Source: Rhodotorula mucilaginosa
Taxonomy: Eukaryota; Basidiomycota; Microbotryomycetes; Sporidiobolales; Sporidiobolaceae
Length of the DNA: 64,000 nucleotides
Reading direction: 5' to 3'
Assembly: GCA_034406715.1 (NCBI GenBank)
Contig: CP137873.1
Coordinates: 744,001 to 808,000 of the forward strand
Shown here: piece by piece, positions 44,803-55,552 of the stretch
Layout: each line of letters starts with the position of its first letter
Position numbering within the stretch: the first letter of the stretch is position 1
The notes under the pieces: model-generated
Database searches by the model: none
The model's input: the letters and a program-made list of their open reading frames with translations, nothing else
Told to the model about the DNA's origin: nothing
Translations under genes and position numbers: made by a program

Positions 44803-47421
44803 ATGCTGTCTAGGCTCCTCCAGCTTGCGGCGATTGCCGGCTTGGCTTCGAGCGTTTTGGCCCAGTCCTGCCCGAACGGCAAGGACATCGGAAACGGCGT
44901 TCACGGTGCGCGGCCTCCCATTCTCGTTTCCATGTGTGAAAATTTAGGCTGCTCGGTGGCGAGACTGGTGCTGGGACGAGCACGAGCAGCGCGGAATCAC
45001 TCATTTCTGACGACCATGCCCCCTCGCCTCCAGTCCCGGGAAATATCCCGGCGAATCCTTACGAACCGTTGCAACACCGCCTCGCATACGCCGGACCGAC
45101 TGGCATGACCGTCTCATGGAACACTTTCAGCCTTATCGATCAGCCCACGGTCTGGTGTAAGTGCTGTTCGGCACGCTGCCACACTTAGAAGCAAGACGCT
45201 TATGTTCTCGCCACCCAGACGGCTTGAACCCGGGCAAGCTCGACATGTATGCGTCGAGCAATGACTCGCGCACCTACAACACCTCGCGAACGTGGAACAA
45301 CCACGTGAAGATCACGGGACTTCAGCCCGGCACCGAGTACTACTATCGCGTTTCGGGCACGAACGGCGCCAACGCGGCGTACCTTCCGACCTACAAGTTC
45401 AAGACGGCCCGTCTCGCTGGCGATGACAAGCCGTTAACGGTGAGTAGCTGTGGCGAGAGAGCGAAAACGTGCGGTTTTGCTGAACTGTTTCAGCGCACCC
45501 CGGGGGACAGATCGCTACTTTCGGAGATCTCGGCTTGATGGGTCGCGATGGTCTCTCGACCAGAACCGGACCGATCGGCGGCGACAACTATACCGCCCTC
45601 GGCGCTTCGGAGACCAACACGATTCAGTCGCTCTTGCAGATGAAAGACACTTACGAGTTCCTGTACCACACCGGCGACATCGGGTGCGTGTCCCTTTTCT
45701 CCTCCAAGTCTCTCGACTAAATAAGCTGACCTTTTCTGCCCTCTGTAGCTACGCCGACTACTTTTTGAAGGAGAGCGTGCAAGGCTATTTCGGGACTGCG
45801 GACAACGAGACGATGCCGACTGTCGACGAAGTCGCCGAAGGCTGTGCGTACTCTTCACTGGGCTTCCCCCGATGCATAAGGTGAGTGTGACTGACCGATC
45901 GCGATGTGACAGACGAGAGCCTTTCGGAGCAATTTTTCGACCAGATGGTTCCCATCACGGGTGAGTTCGACACTCGATCAAACACGTCTAAGACGGCGCC
46001 AGCTGATCCTGAGTGTTCTGATAGCCGAGAAGCCCTGGATGGTGCTTGCGGGCAATCACGAGGTGAGCTTCCTCTCGGAGATTTTCGAGCTCTGGACCGG
46101 TCCCGCGGAAAATCAGCTGAACACGGACTCTTGCGACCTCTTTCGGAATCCTGCAGGCCAACGTAAGCGTTTTGTTCCCGCACGCTTGGGATCCCGGACC
46201 CACCCACTCGTCTAGACGCGTAAGCTAATTTACGAGGTCCCGCAGTGCGACAACGGCGGCGTTACGGACAAGAAGCACAACATTACCTACACGTCAGACT
46301 ATTGCTTGCCGGCGCAGCAGAGTAAGGCTGGCAGGGCAACGACGAGTATGACATGCTACTTACGATGATGACGCCTACAGACTTTACCTGGTACAACAAG
46401 CACTACAACATGCCGTCCGCCGAATCGGGTGGCGTCTCCAACATGTGGTACTCGTTCGAAAGCGGACCCGTCCACTTCGTCTCGCTCCTCACCGAGACCG
46501 ATCTCGGCGAGGGCCTGCTCGGACCGATCGAAAAGGCGAAGGGCAACGTGAACGGACCGTTCGGAAAACCGAACCAGCAGGTTGATTGGCTTAAGGCCGA
46601 TCTTGCTTCCGTCGACCGCCAAAAGACGCCCTGGGTCGTCGTCGGTCTCCACCGCCCGTGGGTACGTGCGAAGCTCGCGGAGAATCGATAGATCCGGGCA
46701 GAGTCTGACGAGCAAAACCGTTCGCAGTACACCTCGATCCAAATTCCTGAGGTCTACACCGCCTGGCAGCAAGCCTTCGAGAAGATCATGTACGACTACA
46801 ACGTCGACATGTACCTGACGGGCCACGTGCATACTCAGGAGGTCTTCACGCCGATGTTCAACGGTACGGCGGACCCGAATGGCTTGAACAACCCGCGCGC
46901 GCCGTGGCCCATCGTCCAGGGCGCCGCCGGTCATTACGACGGCCTCGACCAGTTCGAGAGCAGTGAGCGCCTGAACGGCTCGATCTACTCGACTGACCAG
47001 TACGTGCAGATCTGTTTGATCCGCTGCTGCGGCTGCGGGTGCGGGCGCTAACTCCCTCGGCGCTTGCAGGGCTTACGGATGGGGCAAGCTCACCTTCCAC
47101 GTATGTCGTTCCTCTAAGCGACAGAATTTTTGACCTGACGCGAGCGGCGATAATCATCATGGCCCTCCGTCGAGGCTGGGAACGAAGTCGGGTGAACTCC
47201 AACTCGGTTCTAACCCTCTTTCTTTGTTCGCCAGAACCGGACCCACGTTACGTACGACTATGTCGCCAGCCGAAACTCGAGCGTCATTCAGTCCAACACC
47301 CTCTACAAGGAGCACAGCTTCGGAGGTGCCGCTGGCGGCGCCTCGAGCAAGAACAAGGACGCGAAGGATGGTGGCAAGAAGGCGCCGAAAGTCAACATCC
47401 GCCAGAGCATCGATTTCTAGA
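44803..47421 (+). CDS. Secreted purple acid phosphatase
   Basis: Binuclear-metal phosphomonoesterase, probably extracellular or cell-wall bound. It has a signal peptide (MLSRLLQLAAIAGLASSVLA). The fibronectin-like N-terminal domain includes LAYAGPTGMTVSWNTFSL and VKITGLQPGTEYYYRVSG. All five metal-ligand blocks are present: TFGDLG, HTGDIGYADYF, VLAGNHE, VVVGLHRPW and LTGHVHTQE. After GNHE the family segment ANCDNGG is formed from a 6-nt exon (46157-46162) plus the next exon; CLPAQQNFTWYNKHYNMP follows. Several N-x-S/T sites fit a glycoprotein. The C-terminal ~40 residues are Lys/Gly-rich with no membrane anchor. More than ten exons are needed. It converges on a second, unrelated acid phosphatase gene. 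Confidence 0.92.
46157..46162 (+). other. 6-nt microexon of the purple acid phosphatase gene
   Basis: Exon GCCAAC between acceptor CCTGCAG and donor GTAAGC codes Ala-Asn of the conserved GNHE-AN-CDNGG segment. Confidence 0.85.
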
Positions 47422-48072
47422 GTATAGAAGGGCGGAGGGATTTAGCACTTTGTGGTTCAGTCAAAATTTAGGATGTTTTTTTATGCGTCGCGAGCAAGCC
47501 AAGTCGTGTAACGCGTTGCCTCGACGAAAGCTCGTTTTTGATCACCCCGCGCGCGGTTCAATATTACAAAGAGGCTCCTTCGAGCCTCTGCGCATCGGCG
47601 TCGATCCAAGGACTCCCACCTGTAGCTAGAGCCCTGCTTGTAGGGATGGAAGCTGCGCCCGAAAGTTCGATGCCGGCGACGCGCTCGCACGGTCAGCGAA
47701 GGCAATGTAGCGACTGCGATTCTTGAGCCCTAGAAACCATTCGAATGGCCACCGGCAGTCGCATGTTATGCCGTGCGCTTTCCGCCTCTACCAAGTCCGC
47801 AATAGACTGTAGCGCCTAGCCCGCATCTTCAGGAGGAGCGTCTGCTCTCGGTCAAGCCACGAGCCATACTTTCAAGCTCGAAGACCAACGCCAAGTGATG
47901 CGGGACGCGTACTTCCTGCAATACAAACACAGAGTTTGCACTTCAACCGAGCAGATACGCCGAAGCGTACCTCTGGGGGATCTAACATTCTACCTGGTTC
48001 TCTGGGCTGAGAAGACGAAACTGAAAAACCCGTTTTTGACAGCTGAACAACAGCCCGGACCGGCCAAGGAAC
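47422..48072. other. Intergenic between convergent phosphatase genes
   Basis: No gene is supported. A small imperfect hairpin (CGACTGC at about 47710 with GCAGTCG at about 47756) is the only structure noticed. Confidence 0.45.
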
Positions 48073-50120
48073 CTATAGAAGCGCCGCAACACCGGCGGCG
48101 ACCGCGAGAAGACCGCTCATTGGGACGACGACGCCGGCAGCTCCCGAGGTTCCGGAAGCAGTCGCCACCTTGCCGGTCGCGGTTGCGGAAGGCGAAGCGC
48201 TCGACGAGCTCGCCGTCGAGTTTTGGACCACGAGCGATCCACTCGAGTAGTCGTAGCCCTAAGCAGTGGCATGTCAGCGAGTTCCGCTATCTGGAAAGGC
48301 AGAGCTCGTTTAGACTCACCGGGTCGATCATCGCTGGGTTCTTAAGACCCATCGCCGTCAGGTTCTGCGGCGCGTACGATGTGAGCGCCGTGTTGGTTCC
48401 GGTCGCCTGGGGAGGGTCATGATAAGATACGCGTTCAGTCGAATGCGATACTGGGCGGTCTGAGAACAACGAGACGGGGAAACTCACGACAAAGACGCTG
48501 CCGCCGCCAGCACCAACGGCCGAGACGTTCGGAGCGAGGATCGGAGTCCACATGTTCGTGTTGGCCGGTCCGGGGAAGACGCCGGTGAGATTGGTGAGGG
48601 GAAGGTCCGTCGAGTTGATGGTCAAGCCGTTGCTGCGGGAAAGGCGGAAAGAGGCAGGTCAGGAAAGGTGCGACCGAGCAAATAGCGTCACGGAGGCAGC
48701 GCAGACCAGAGACGACCAGAAGCCGTGACTCACTTGACGTAGCCGGTCTTGTTCGCGACAAAGTCGAACACGTTCGCCAACGTCTTGTTGGTGTCGCAGC
48801 GACCAAGGCTTCCGAGACCCCAGTTTGCTTCGACAGTCGACAAAGTCGAGCAGTGGGTGTAGTACGTTGGGTCGTTCTGTCCAACGAGCGAGGTCGGCAG
48901 CGCGCTACCGAGCAGGAGCGTGTAGACGCGATTGTTGACCGAGTAGGTCTCGGTCTCGTCGAACGTGAGCAAGACGAGCGAAGAGTTTCCGACAAAGTTG
49001 GGGTTCTGCAGTAGCGGAACGAGGAAGTACTCGAGCCAGCTGGAGGTGTAGTCGATGGTGCTGTCGTGAGCGTCGTTGACCAGGTTGGGCGTGATGAAGA
49101 CCCATTGAGGAAGAGCGCTTGCGTTCACGTCGGCGGCAAAGTCGTTGAAGTTGCGGTGGCGGAGAGCGCGCTGCTGAACGCCGGCGACGGAGTCGGTCAA
49201 GATAAGCGGACTGTGCTTGCGCACGTAGTCTGCGGAGCAGGGCGAGAAACACACGAGTCGTCAATTTGTGCTTCAAGAGACGGCAAGGAGTTCTCGGGCA
49301 GAAAGAGGTGGCCGGACCAGCACTCACATGTGTACTCGCCAGCACTCTTGTTCAAGTAGTTTTGCTCGGTGTAGTTGAAGCCAGTGTAACCGTCGTAGGG
49401 CATGTTCTCCTGCAAACGTCGAGGACAGGCGAAAGCCCGCGCGGTTCAATCAGCCTCTTCGCCGCAAGATGTGCACCGTTGCCTCCCGAGATGTACCACA
49501 TACCTGGTAAGAGGCCCAACTGATGTTCTTTGCCTCGAGCAAGTCGGCGACGGAAGACGTGTTCTTCGGGAACGCGTAGAAGGCGTCATCATGCATGCCG
49601 AAAAAGTCGCCCATGCCCGCGACGGCGTAGTTCGGCTCCGAGGGATGGGTGTTGCCGTGGTACCCGCTCAGGAGAAGCCCCTGCTTGGTGAGGTTCTGGA
49701 AAACTGGACTCGATGCCGCCGTTTCGTAGTCGGTATTCTCCAACCAGATCTGGATGATCCGGTCAAAGGCCTTTCCGGGGACGGTCGGGCCGTTCTGCAG
49801 CGTCGAATTCGACTTGCCGACATAGTTGGACGATGCCGACGTCGGGTTTGCGGCAGGTGCGACGAAGCTGGCGGTGAAAATATAGGACATCAGCACGATT
49901 TTCCCGTCTCGTGAAGGAGGACCGCGCTGAGGGGCAGCCAACAGGACCCGAGCATCGATGACTCGGTAGCTGTATGTTTCTGCGCTCCTTCGAGAGGCCC
50001 AGCAATACTCCGGCGGGCGGAATGTAGCTTCGAGTGACCCAACACAACTCACCTTTGCGCGACGGCGGCATAAGCCGGAGCGGCTGCGAGCGCGCCGGTC
50101 AGGAGAGCGAAGGCGACCAT
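48073..50120 (-). CDS. Acid phosphatase of the phosphoesterase (PF04185-type) family, probably GPI-anchored
   Basis: Secreted phosphatase unrelated to the purple enzyme. The start at 50120 gives a clean signal peptide (MVAFALLTGALAAAPAYAAV). Then FDRIIQIWLENTDYETAASS, a typical opening of the family, GLLLSGYHGNTHPSEPNYAV, DNAFYAFPK-like HDDAFYAFPKNTSSVADLLE, ENMPYDGYTGFNYTEQ, DYVRKHSPLILTDSV, LPQWVFITPNLVNDAHDSTI and SSLVLLTFDETETYSVNNRV follow, and WGLGSLGRCDTN near the end of the domain. The C-terminus is Ser/Thr/Ala-rich (NSTASSSSASPSATAT) and ends in a hydrophobic segment (GLLAVAAGVAALL) without basic residues, as in GPI-anchored proteins. Many N-glycosylation sites are visible. Multiple introns. 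Confidence 0.85.
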
Positions 50121-50575
50121 GACGACAGCGATGCGTTTGGTGGAGTAAGAAGCAAAGCAAAGCAGAGTTTTGGGTTGGGATGCTTGTCGGGACGAGCGGC
50201 AGTGCCCATGTGCCCATTCTACAGCCAACGAGTCCTGATCCGGAGGAAGCGATGCCGAATTTAGCACAGCTTCGGCGGCGCGATATTCAGCACTCTCGCT
50301 GTCTTCGGCGCAACGGGTGAGCCAGGTCGCACGTTCGAAGGCTAGGAGGAAGAGCGAGGTCGCCTCCACTTAACTTCTCTCGCACTTGCCCACCTTCGAC
50401 CTAAATATGGGAGCGATTCCCTGCACGTGCGCTGCTTCGCTACCGCCACTGTGACCCATATCAGCATGCTTGCCGATACTGCTCGCGGCTGCGCCGTGCT
50501 GGCACGGCGTCGCAAAGTCTCGCGCTCGCAAATACTCGGCTGACTGCTACAGCTCGTCTCGGAGGGTCTGCTGTC
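50121..50575. promoter_or_regulatory. Shared bidirectional promoter, acid phosphatase / multicopper oxidase
   Basis: This 455 bp separates two divergent genes for secreted or surface enzymes. It contains a perfect CACGTG box (50424-50429) inside the palindrome GCACGTGC, the core bound by Pho4- and Cbf1-type bHLH factors. A TAAATATGG patch lies near 50402. Confidence 0.5.
50424..50429. promoter_or_regulatory. CACGTG box
   Basis: Perfect E-box within GCACGTGC, about 150 nt upstream of the oxidase ATG and 300 nt upstream of the phosphatase ATG. Such sites occur by chance, so function is inferred only. Confidence 0.4.
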
Positions 50576-53096
50576 ATGCTGGACTACGGAGACTTGAAGA
50601 CTGCCGATGACCAGACGAGATCCCCTCTAGAGGATGTTCCCTCTCTCGAGAACGCTCAGCGACCGTCGCGACGCAATCCTCTTCGACGCTTCTGTCTCGG
50701 CGCGGTTGTCGGCGCGATTCTTCTCGCCATCGCGCTCGGTGCTGGACTCGGAGTCGGTCTCAAGAAGAAGTCGAGCAGCGCGCATCCGTCGCTTGCTTCG
50801 ATGTCCTCCGACGGGTCGGACCGTAACGTGCAGGTGCCGCCGGCGAGCAACTTTGTTCTTCGAGGACAGCAAGCGCTGGCGCAAGAGCCGGCAACGACAC
50901 GATATTACGACTTTGTTCTGGAGCAGAGATACGGCGCTCCGGACGGGTTCAACAAGACCATGTTGGTCGTGAACGGTGGGTTTACTCGGGTTTTCGCGGG
51001 AGAGTGGCGGCCACGGCGAACTCAAATCCCCCTCCCCGCAGGCATGTATCCCGGACCGACGATTGAAGTCAACTCGGATGATCGCATCGTCGTGAATGTC
51101 ACCAACCTGATGCCGAACGCGACGGCGGTGCGTATTCACGCTTTCAGGGCTGACCGGCTCAGGTCGCGCGACTCACCCTCCGCATTTCGGCTAGATCCAT
51201 TGGCACGGACTGTACCAGCGCGGTACGCCTTACTACGACGGTACAAATGGAGTCACCCAGGTGGGCATAAACCTACTCCGCCAAACCGAGCGTTCGCTGC
51301 TGAGTCGCTCGTCTTCGCGCAGTGCGGCATTCCGCCCGGATCGTCGCTGGTCTACAACTTCACCCTCGATGGCTGGGTCGGCAGTACCTGGTGGCATGTG
51401 CACATGTCGACGCAGTATACCGACGGGCTTAGTGGCGCCTTAATCGTACACAACCGCACCGAAAAGCTCGTTGCTCAAGTCGACGGCGAGCTCTCGATCC
51501 AGCTCAGCGATCTGTATCATCGCTTTTCGGACGACTTGCTCGTGCAGTACCTTTCCCGCGCGGGCATGACGGGCGAAGGACTCGCCGGGGTCACGCAAGG
51601 GAACGAACCGGTTCCAGACTCGGGCACAATCAACGGCGTCGGGAACTGGGGCAGCTTCAACTCGTCCTTCCCCAACTACACCCTCACCGCCAATTCGACT
51701 TATCGCCTCCGGCTCGCCAACACGGGCTCGTTCGCAGCTGCGAGCTTTTCCGTTGACGATCACCCCCTCACCGTCGTCGAAGCGGACGGCGTCCTCGTCG
51801 AGCCGTTTACGGTCTCGAGCCTCGACATCGACGTCGCGCAGCGATACTCGGTACTACTCACGACGAATCAGACGGCTGGAGCGTACTGGATGCGCTACAC
51901 GGTCTCGCAAGATGCGTTCACGTATACGGAGCAGTCTGGGAATTACGACATCCTCGGCGTCCTGCGGTACGGCGTCGACGATGCAGCGATGCCTGCGTCA
52001 TCCGAGCCGGGCAACAGTAGCGCGGTCGACTCGCTGCCGGCTTTCGACGTCGGCCAGCTCGTTCCGGCGGACGCGCAAAACCCGCCTGCTCCGAACCAGT
52101 CAGTTTCTCTTTCGCTTGCGGAGCCTTTCTGGTTCGGCCACGAAGCTGACACTGTCGAGCATACCCAGGTTCTATACCTTCTCGCTGTCTATGCAAAACA
52201 CGGCCAATAACAATGTGAGCCCGCGCCGCGCGGCACCCTTCCGCTTTTAGACAGACTCTTTCCTGACACTATCTGCTGTTCGCAGTGGCTCGCCTTTGTC
52301 AACTCTACGAGCTGGAGCCCGCTACAAGGCCAGTCAACCTTACTGGACGACTGGGCTGCGACGACGCAGGGCGTCTCGACCAACGATAGTCAACTGGTCG
52401 TGACCATCCCGGATTCGGACGAAACGCAAGTTGTTCAGGTCGTTTACAACAAGTCGGTCTTTCCACTCGCACCCGCTTCTCTTCGCCTTTTTGGAGCATG
52501 AGCTGATGACGGTTGAGCCGTGTTGGGGACACAGCCTCGATGACGGCGACCACCCACTGTGAGCTCACCACACTTCTGGGCTTTCTGCTTCCCGAGTCAA
52601 CACGGCCAGAACCGGATGACTGACACCCTTCTTGGCGCTACAGCCACTTGCACAGACACAAGTTCTGGATCATGGGCCAAGGTCAGGGTCGGTACCAGGA
52701 GCAAGCGCTGCAAGAGCAGAACCCTATGCGGTGCGGGTTTCTCATGAGGTTCTCTCGCTTTGCACGCCATCCGAGGCGAGCTGACGGAAACCGCTGTTCT
52801 CAGACGAGACACGGTGGTATTCCCGGCATACACGTGGACCGTCCTCCGCTTCGTAGCCGACAATCGTGAGTGGCGGCGGCGTTTCGTTCATCTCGCGAGT
52901 TCTCCCTCATCGCCGTGACTGATGCCACGTGCCCCATCGCCAAGCCGGAGTGTGGATCATGCACTGCCACCTTGTGTGGCATATGGCATCGGGACTCGCC
53001 ATGCAGTTTGCGACGTTGCCGCAGGCGACTGCCGAGCTCGTCGCAGCTGCTCCGAGAGTGCTGCAGGAACAGTGCGCCTCGCTGCGGTCGGGATGA
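50576..53096 (+). CDS. Multicopper oxidase (laccase-like) with N-terminal membrane anchor
   Basis: A second multicopper oxidase, only loosely like the ferroxidase. The N-terminus is cytosolic and basic (RRNPLRRF) followed by a membrane segment (LGAVVGAILLAIALGAGLGV), giving type II topology. Copper motifs: IHWHGLYQRGTPYYDG, TWWHVHMSTQYTDG, HPLHLHRHKFWIMG and WIMHCHLVWHMASGL, all on correctly phased exons. The third cluster is odd: families have HLHGH, and here the Gly is Arg (AGA). An intron of 37 nt (about 52131-52167) must be removed to join EPFW to FYTFSLSMQN. The protein ends CASLRSG at 53096. The substrate is unknown; both metal and phenol oxidation are possible. Confidence 0.85.
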
Positions 53097-53995
53097 GAGT
53101 TGGTTGCATAGAACGCATGTTGCTAGAATATGGTCTGTAGTGGTTTTCTCTTGGCATAGGATGTAGAAAAGAATTCCTCGACCCGGACGCGGCGTTCCGA
53201 TCTTTGATCGGGGGTGCGCGACTTGTTTTCGAGGGTGGCGACTTGCTCGCGCCTCCCCTCGAGTAAATTCGCCCCGAGGCCTCGCGAAACCGTGACGGCG
53301 GCGGCGGCGAGCTGTCGACACACTCGCATCGCTTGAGAGACGTTCAGAGACTAGCATAGCGTGGGTGCAGCGGCCACTGAGGCACCCCGTTGACGCTCTC
53401 TGCGCGCGCGCTCGCCCTCCTTGTGTCTCGTTCGCAGTGTGTGGCAGCTTAGCCAATCCGCGGCGACGCTTCCCTCGGCTGCGCCTGTACTCGCTCGACG
53501 ACCCCCGTTGGCCCGTGCAAGCGTGACAGTCACACTCTCCGAGTCGACGTGAGTCCCTCCCTCGCCTGTCACGGCCCAACAGAGCGGCGACGAGGGAGAG
53601 AGGGCGCGGGCTGCGATGACCCGCTCTGTGCTCTCTCGCCTTCGCTCTCCCGCGTTCCCCGTCCCACTCTGATGCGCGCGTCTAGAGCCCCGCTGACATA
53701 CTCGCTCTGGTCAAAACAGCTCGACCGACGTTTGTCCGATTCAGTCCGGACCCGCGTAGTCGTTTCTCCCTCGTCCCGACTTTCCCTTCCCATCCCAACC
53801 TCCCCTCTCCTCTCCGTCCCGATGGACGACAGCCAGTAGGACCGCGCCCCCCACCCATCCAGGGATACCCCTCCGACGAGTCAGGAGCAACTGTCACCCG
53901 CGGCAGTCGCTAAACCCCGCCCCGACTCGCAACACCTCAACCCGGGCGAATCTTCCCGTCAACAACCTCGAGCAAAAGTTACTTCTGTTCCAGCC
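53097..53995. other. Intergenic / promoter and 5' UTR of the next gene
   Basis: No gene is supported across ~900 bp. It is pyrimidine-rich near 53750-53830, as in a fungal promoter or leader. Confidence 0.5.
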
Positions 53996-55552
53996 ATGTC
54001 GACTTGCTCGTTCTCCTCGTACCTCTCGGCCCGCGCGTCGTTCATCGCCGCCGCCGCTCCGGCGACGGCAGACGCGCCCGTCGGCGCGTCCGGTCCGACC
54101 GCCATCACGGCTCCGGTTCCCGCTCATTCTCGCCACCACCACCACCCGCACACTACCCACCACCTCGACCACGTCGCGCCGAGTCCTTCCCTCTCGGATG
54201 CCGGGTCCCCCTTCAAGCGGCAACGCAACCGCTCGCCCGACTCGACCACCACCACCGTCGTCGCCGTCGCTCCCGCCGCGCCGTCCCCGCCTGCGCGTGA
54301 AAGCACCAGCATTGCGGCGCATGACGACACGAGCATGTCGGCGTCCGTCGCAGCTGCGTCCTATTTCGCCGCCTTCCAGCACCACCACGGACCGCCTCCG
54401 AGCGGCCTCTCCCCGCCGACGCCGTCGTCTTCACCTCTGCACACGCCGCTCGTCGCACCGGTACCCAAGTCGATCCTCTGCGTGCCTTCGTCTCCTCTCA
54501 GGTACGCTCACGCCTGCGTGACTTGTACACCTGTATGTGATGACACTGACCGCGCCATCCTCTGCAGCACCGTCTGCTCATCACCCTTTACCTCTCCTCC
54601 CGTCTCGCGCCCCGTCTCGCGCCGCTCTTCGACCTCGAAATCGGTCCGCTTCGCCCGCTGCACCAACGCGAGCGTCTTCCCGACCCACTCGACCGAAGAG
54701 TACGACCGGTCACCGATCGTGCCGACGTGCGAGTCGGAATCGCTCGAGATCAAGCGGTGCAAAGCCGAAGACGAAGAGGAGGGGTGGATCATGTGCCAAG
54801 CACGGCTCGCCGCGGCTGCTGCCAGCGCAGATAAACCGCAGGTGCCCAAGCTGCCCAAGCACGCGCCGACGATGGACAATCCGGTCGAGGGCGTGCACGG
54901 CCTGATTGAAGGCGGCTTCTTCGTCGGCGACGAGCGCGACCGCCTCGGTGGATCGACTCCGACGTGTGGCGCTGCTGGACTTTTGCCCGAGGTGGTACCG
55001 GAAGAGGACGACGACGAGGACGACCTCGACTTGAACCCGCTCGAGGGCGCGCTGAACGACGAGGACTTGCACGTCGAGATTGATTTGGTGAACGGGGCCG
55101 GCGGCGGTGAACGCATGCTCGTCGATGATGCCCCGGCTGACCTCGACGTTGTGCTCGAGCTGGATATGGAACGCCGGCGCTCCATCTCGCCGAGCGGATC
55201 GGCCGCGTCGTCTTCTTCGGCCGTGTCGTCGGCGTCGTCGTCGTTGGTGGTCGGACCGGAAGGCGACCGAGACGACGCATCAAGAACGCGAGGCCGTCCG
55301 GGTCACGTCGGGCGGGACGATTCGCCGCCGAGTACGGCGTCGACGTCCTCGAACGACGGCGACTCGTCGAACTCGACCGCGACCGGACCGGCTTCGTCGA
55401 CCGAGCTCTCTTCGACGGCGGGTTCGACTGCCGGTGCCGAGGCGGCGGCGGTCGTCGACGCTCCGAAGAAGAAGCGGTTCGGCTTGTGCGGCCTCGGCAA
55501 GTACACGCGACAAGACATCTTTTCTTGCCACGACTCGCTCGGCGGTTTCTAA
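53996..55552 (+). CDS. Unknown disordered protein with an RVxF-type PP1-docking motif
   Basis: A 518-codon open frame with no recognised domain. The N-terminal third is Ala/Pro/Ser/His-rich. The conserved-looking core is SKSVRFARCTNASVFPTHST then EEYDRSPIVPTCESESLEIK. KSVRF fits the RVxF consensus used by regulators of protein phosphatase 1, and VRF...EYDRSP-like cores occur in uncharacterised fungal proteins; a PP1 link is inference. The C-terminus is acidic, then Ser/Thr-rich, and ends KKKRFGLCGLGKYTRQDIF. A typical 66-nt intron (54502-54567, GTACGC to CTGCAG with a CACTGAC branch-like site) lies inside the frame and keeps it open, so it may be spliced or retained. Start chosen at the first ATG. 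Confidence 0.65.
   Translation: MSTCSFSSYLSARASFIAAAAPATADAPVGASGPTAITAPVPAHSRHHHHPHTTHHLDHVAPSPSLSDAGSPFKRQRNRSPDSTTTTVVAVAPAAPSPPARESTSIAAHDDTSMSASVAAASYFAAFQHHHGPPPSGLSPPTPSSSPLHTPLVAPVPKSILCVPSSPLRYAHACVTCTPVCDDTDRAILCSTVCSSPFTSPPVSRPVSRRSSTSKSVRFARCTNASVFPTHSTEEYDRSPIVPTCESESLEIKRCKAEDEEEGWIMCQARLAAAAASADKPQVPKLPKHAPTMDNPVEGVHGLIEGGFFVGDERDRLGGSTPTCGAAGLLPEVVPEEDDDEDDLDLNPLEGALNDEDLHVEIDLVNGAGGGERMLVDDAPADLDVVLELDMERRRSISPSGSAASSSSAVSSASSSLVVGPEGDRDDASRTRGRPGHVGRDDSPPSTASTSSNDGDSSNSTATGPASSTELSSTAGSTAGAEAAAVVDAPKKKRFGLCGLGKYTRQDIFSCHDSLGGF

Noticed and set aside
50049-50369. Longer N-terminus for the acid phosphatase (MEATSLFLLAFERATW...)
   Set aside because: It would bury the clean signal peptide that starts at 50120, so the shorter start was kept.
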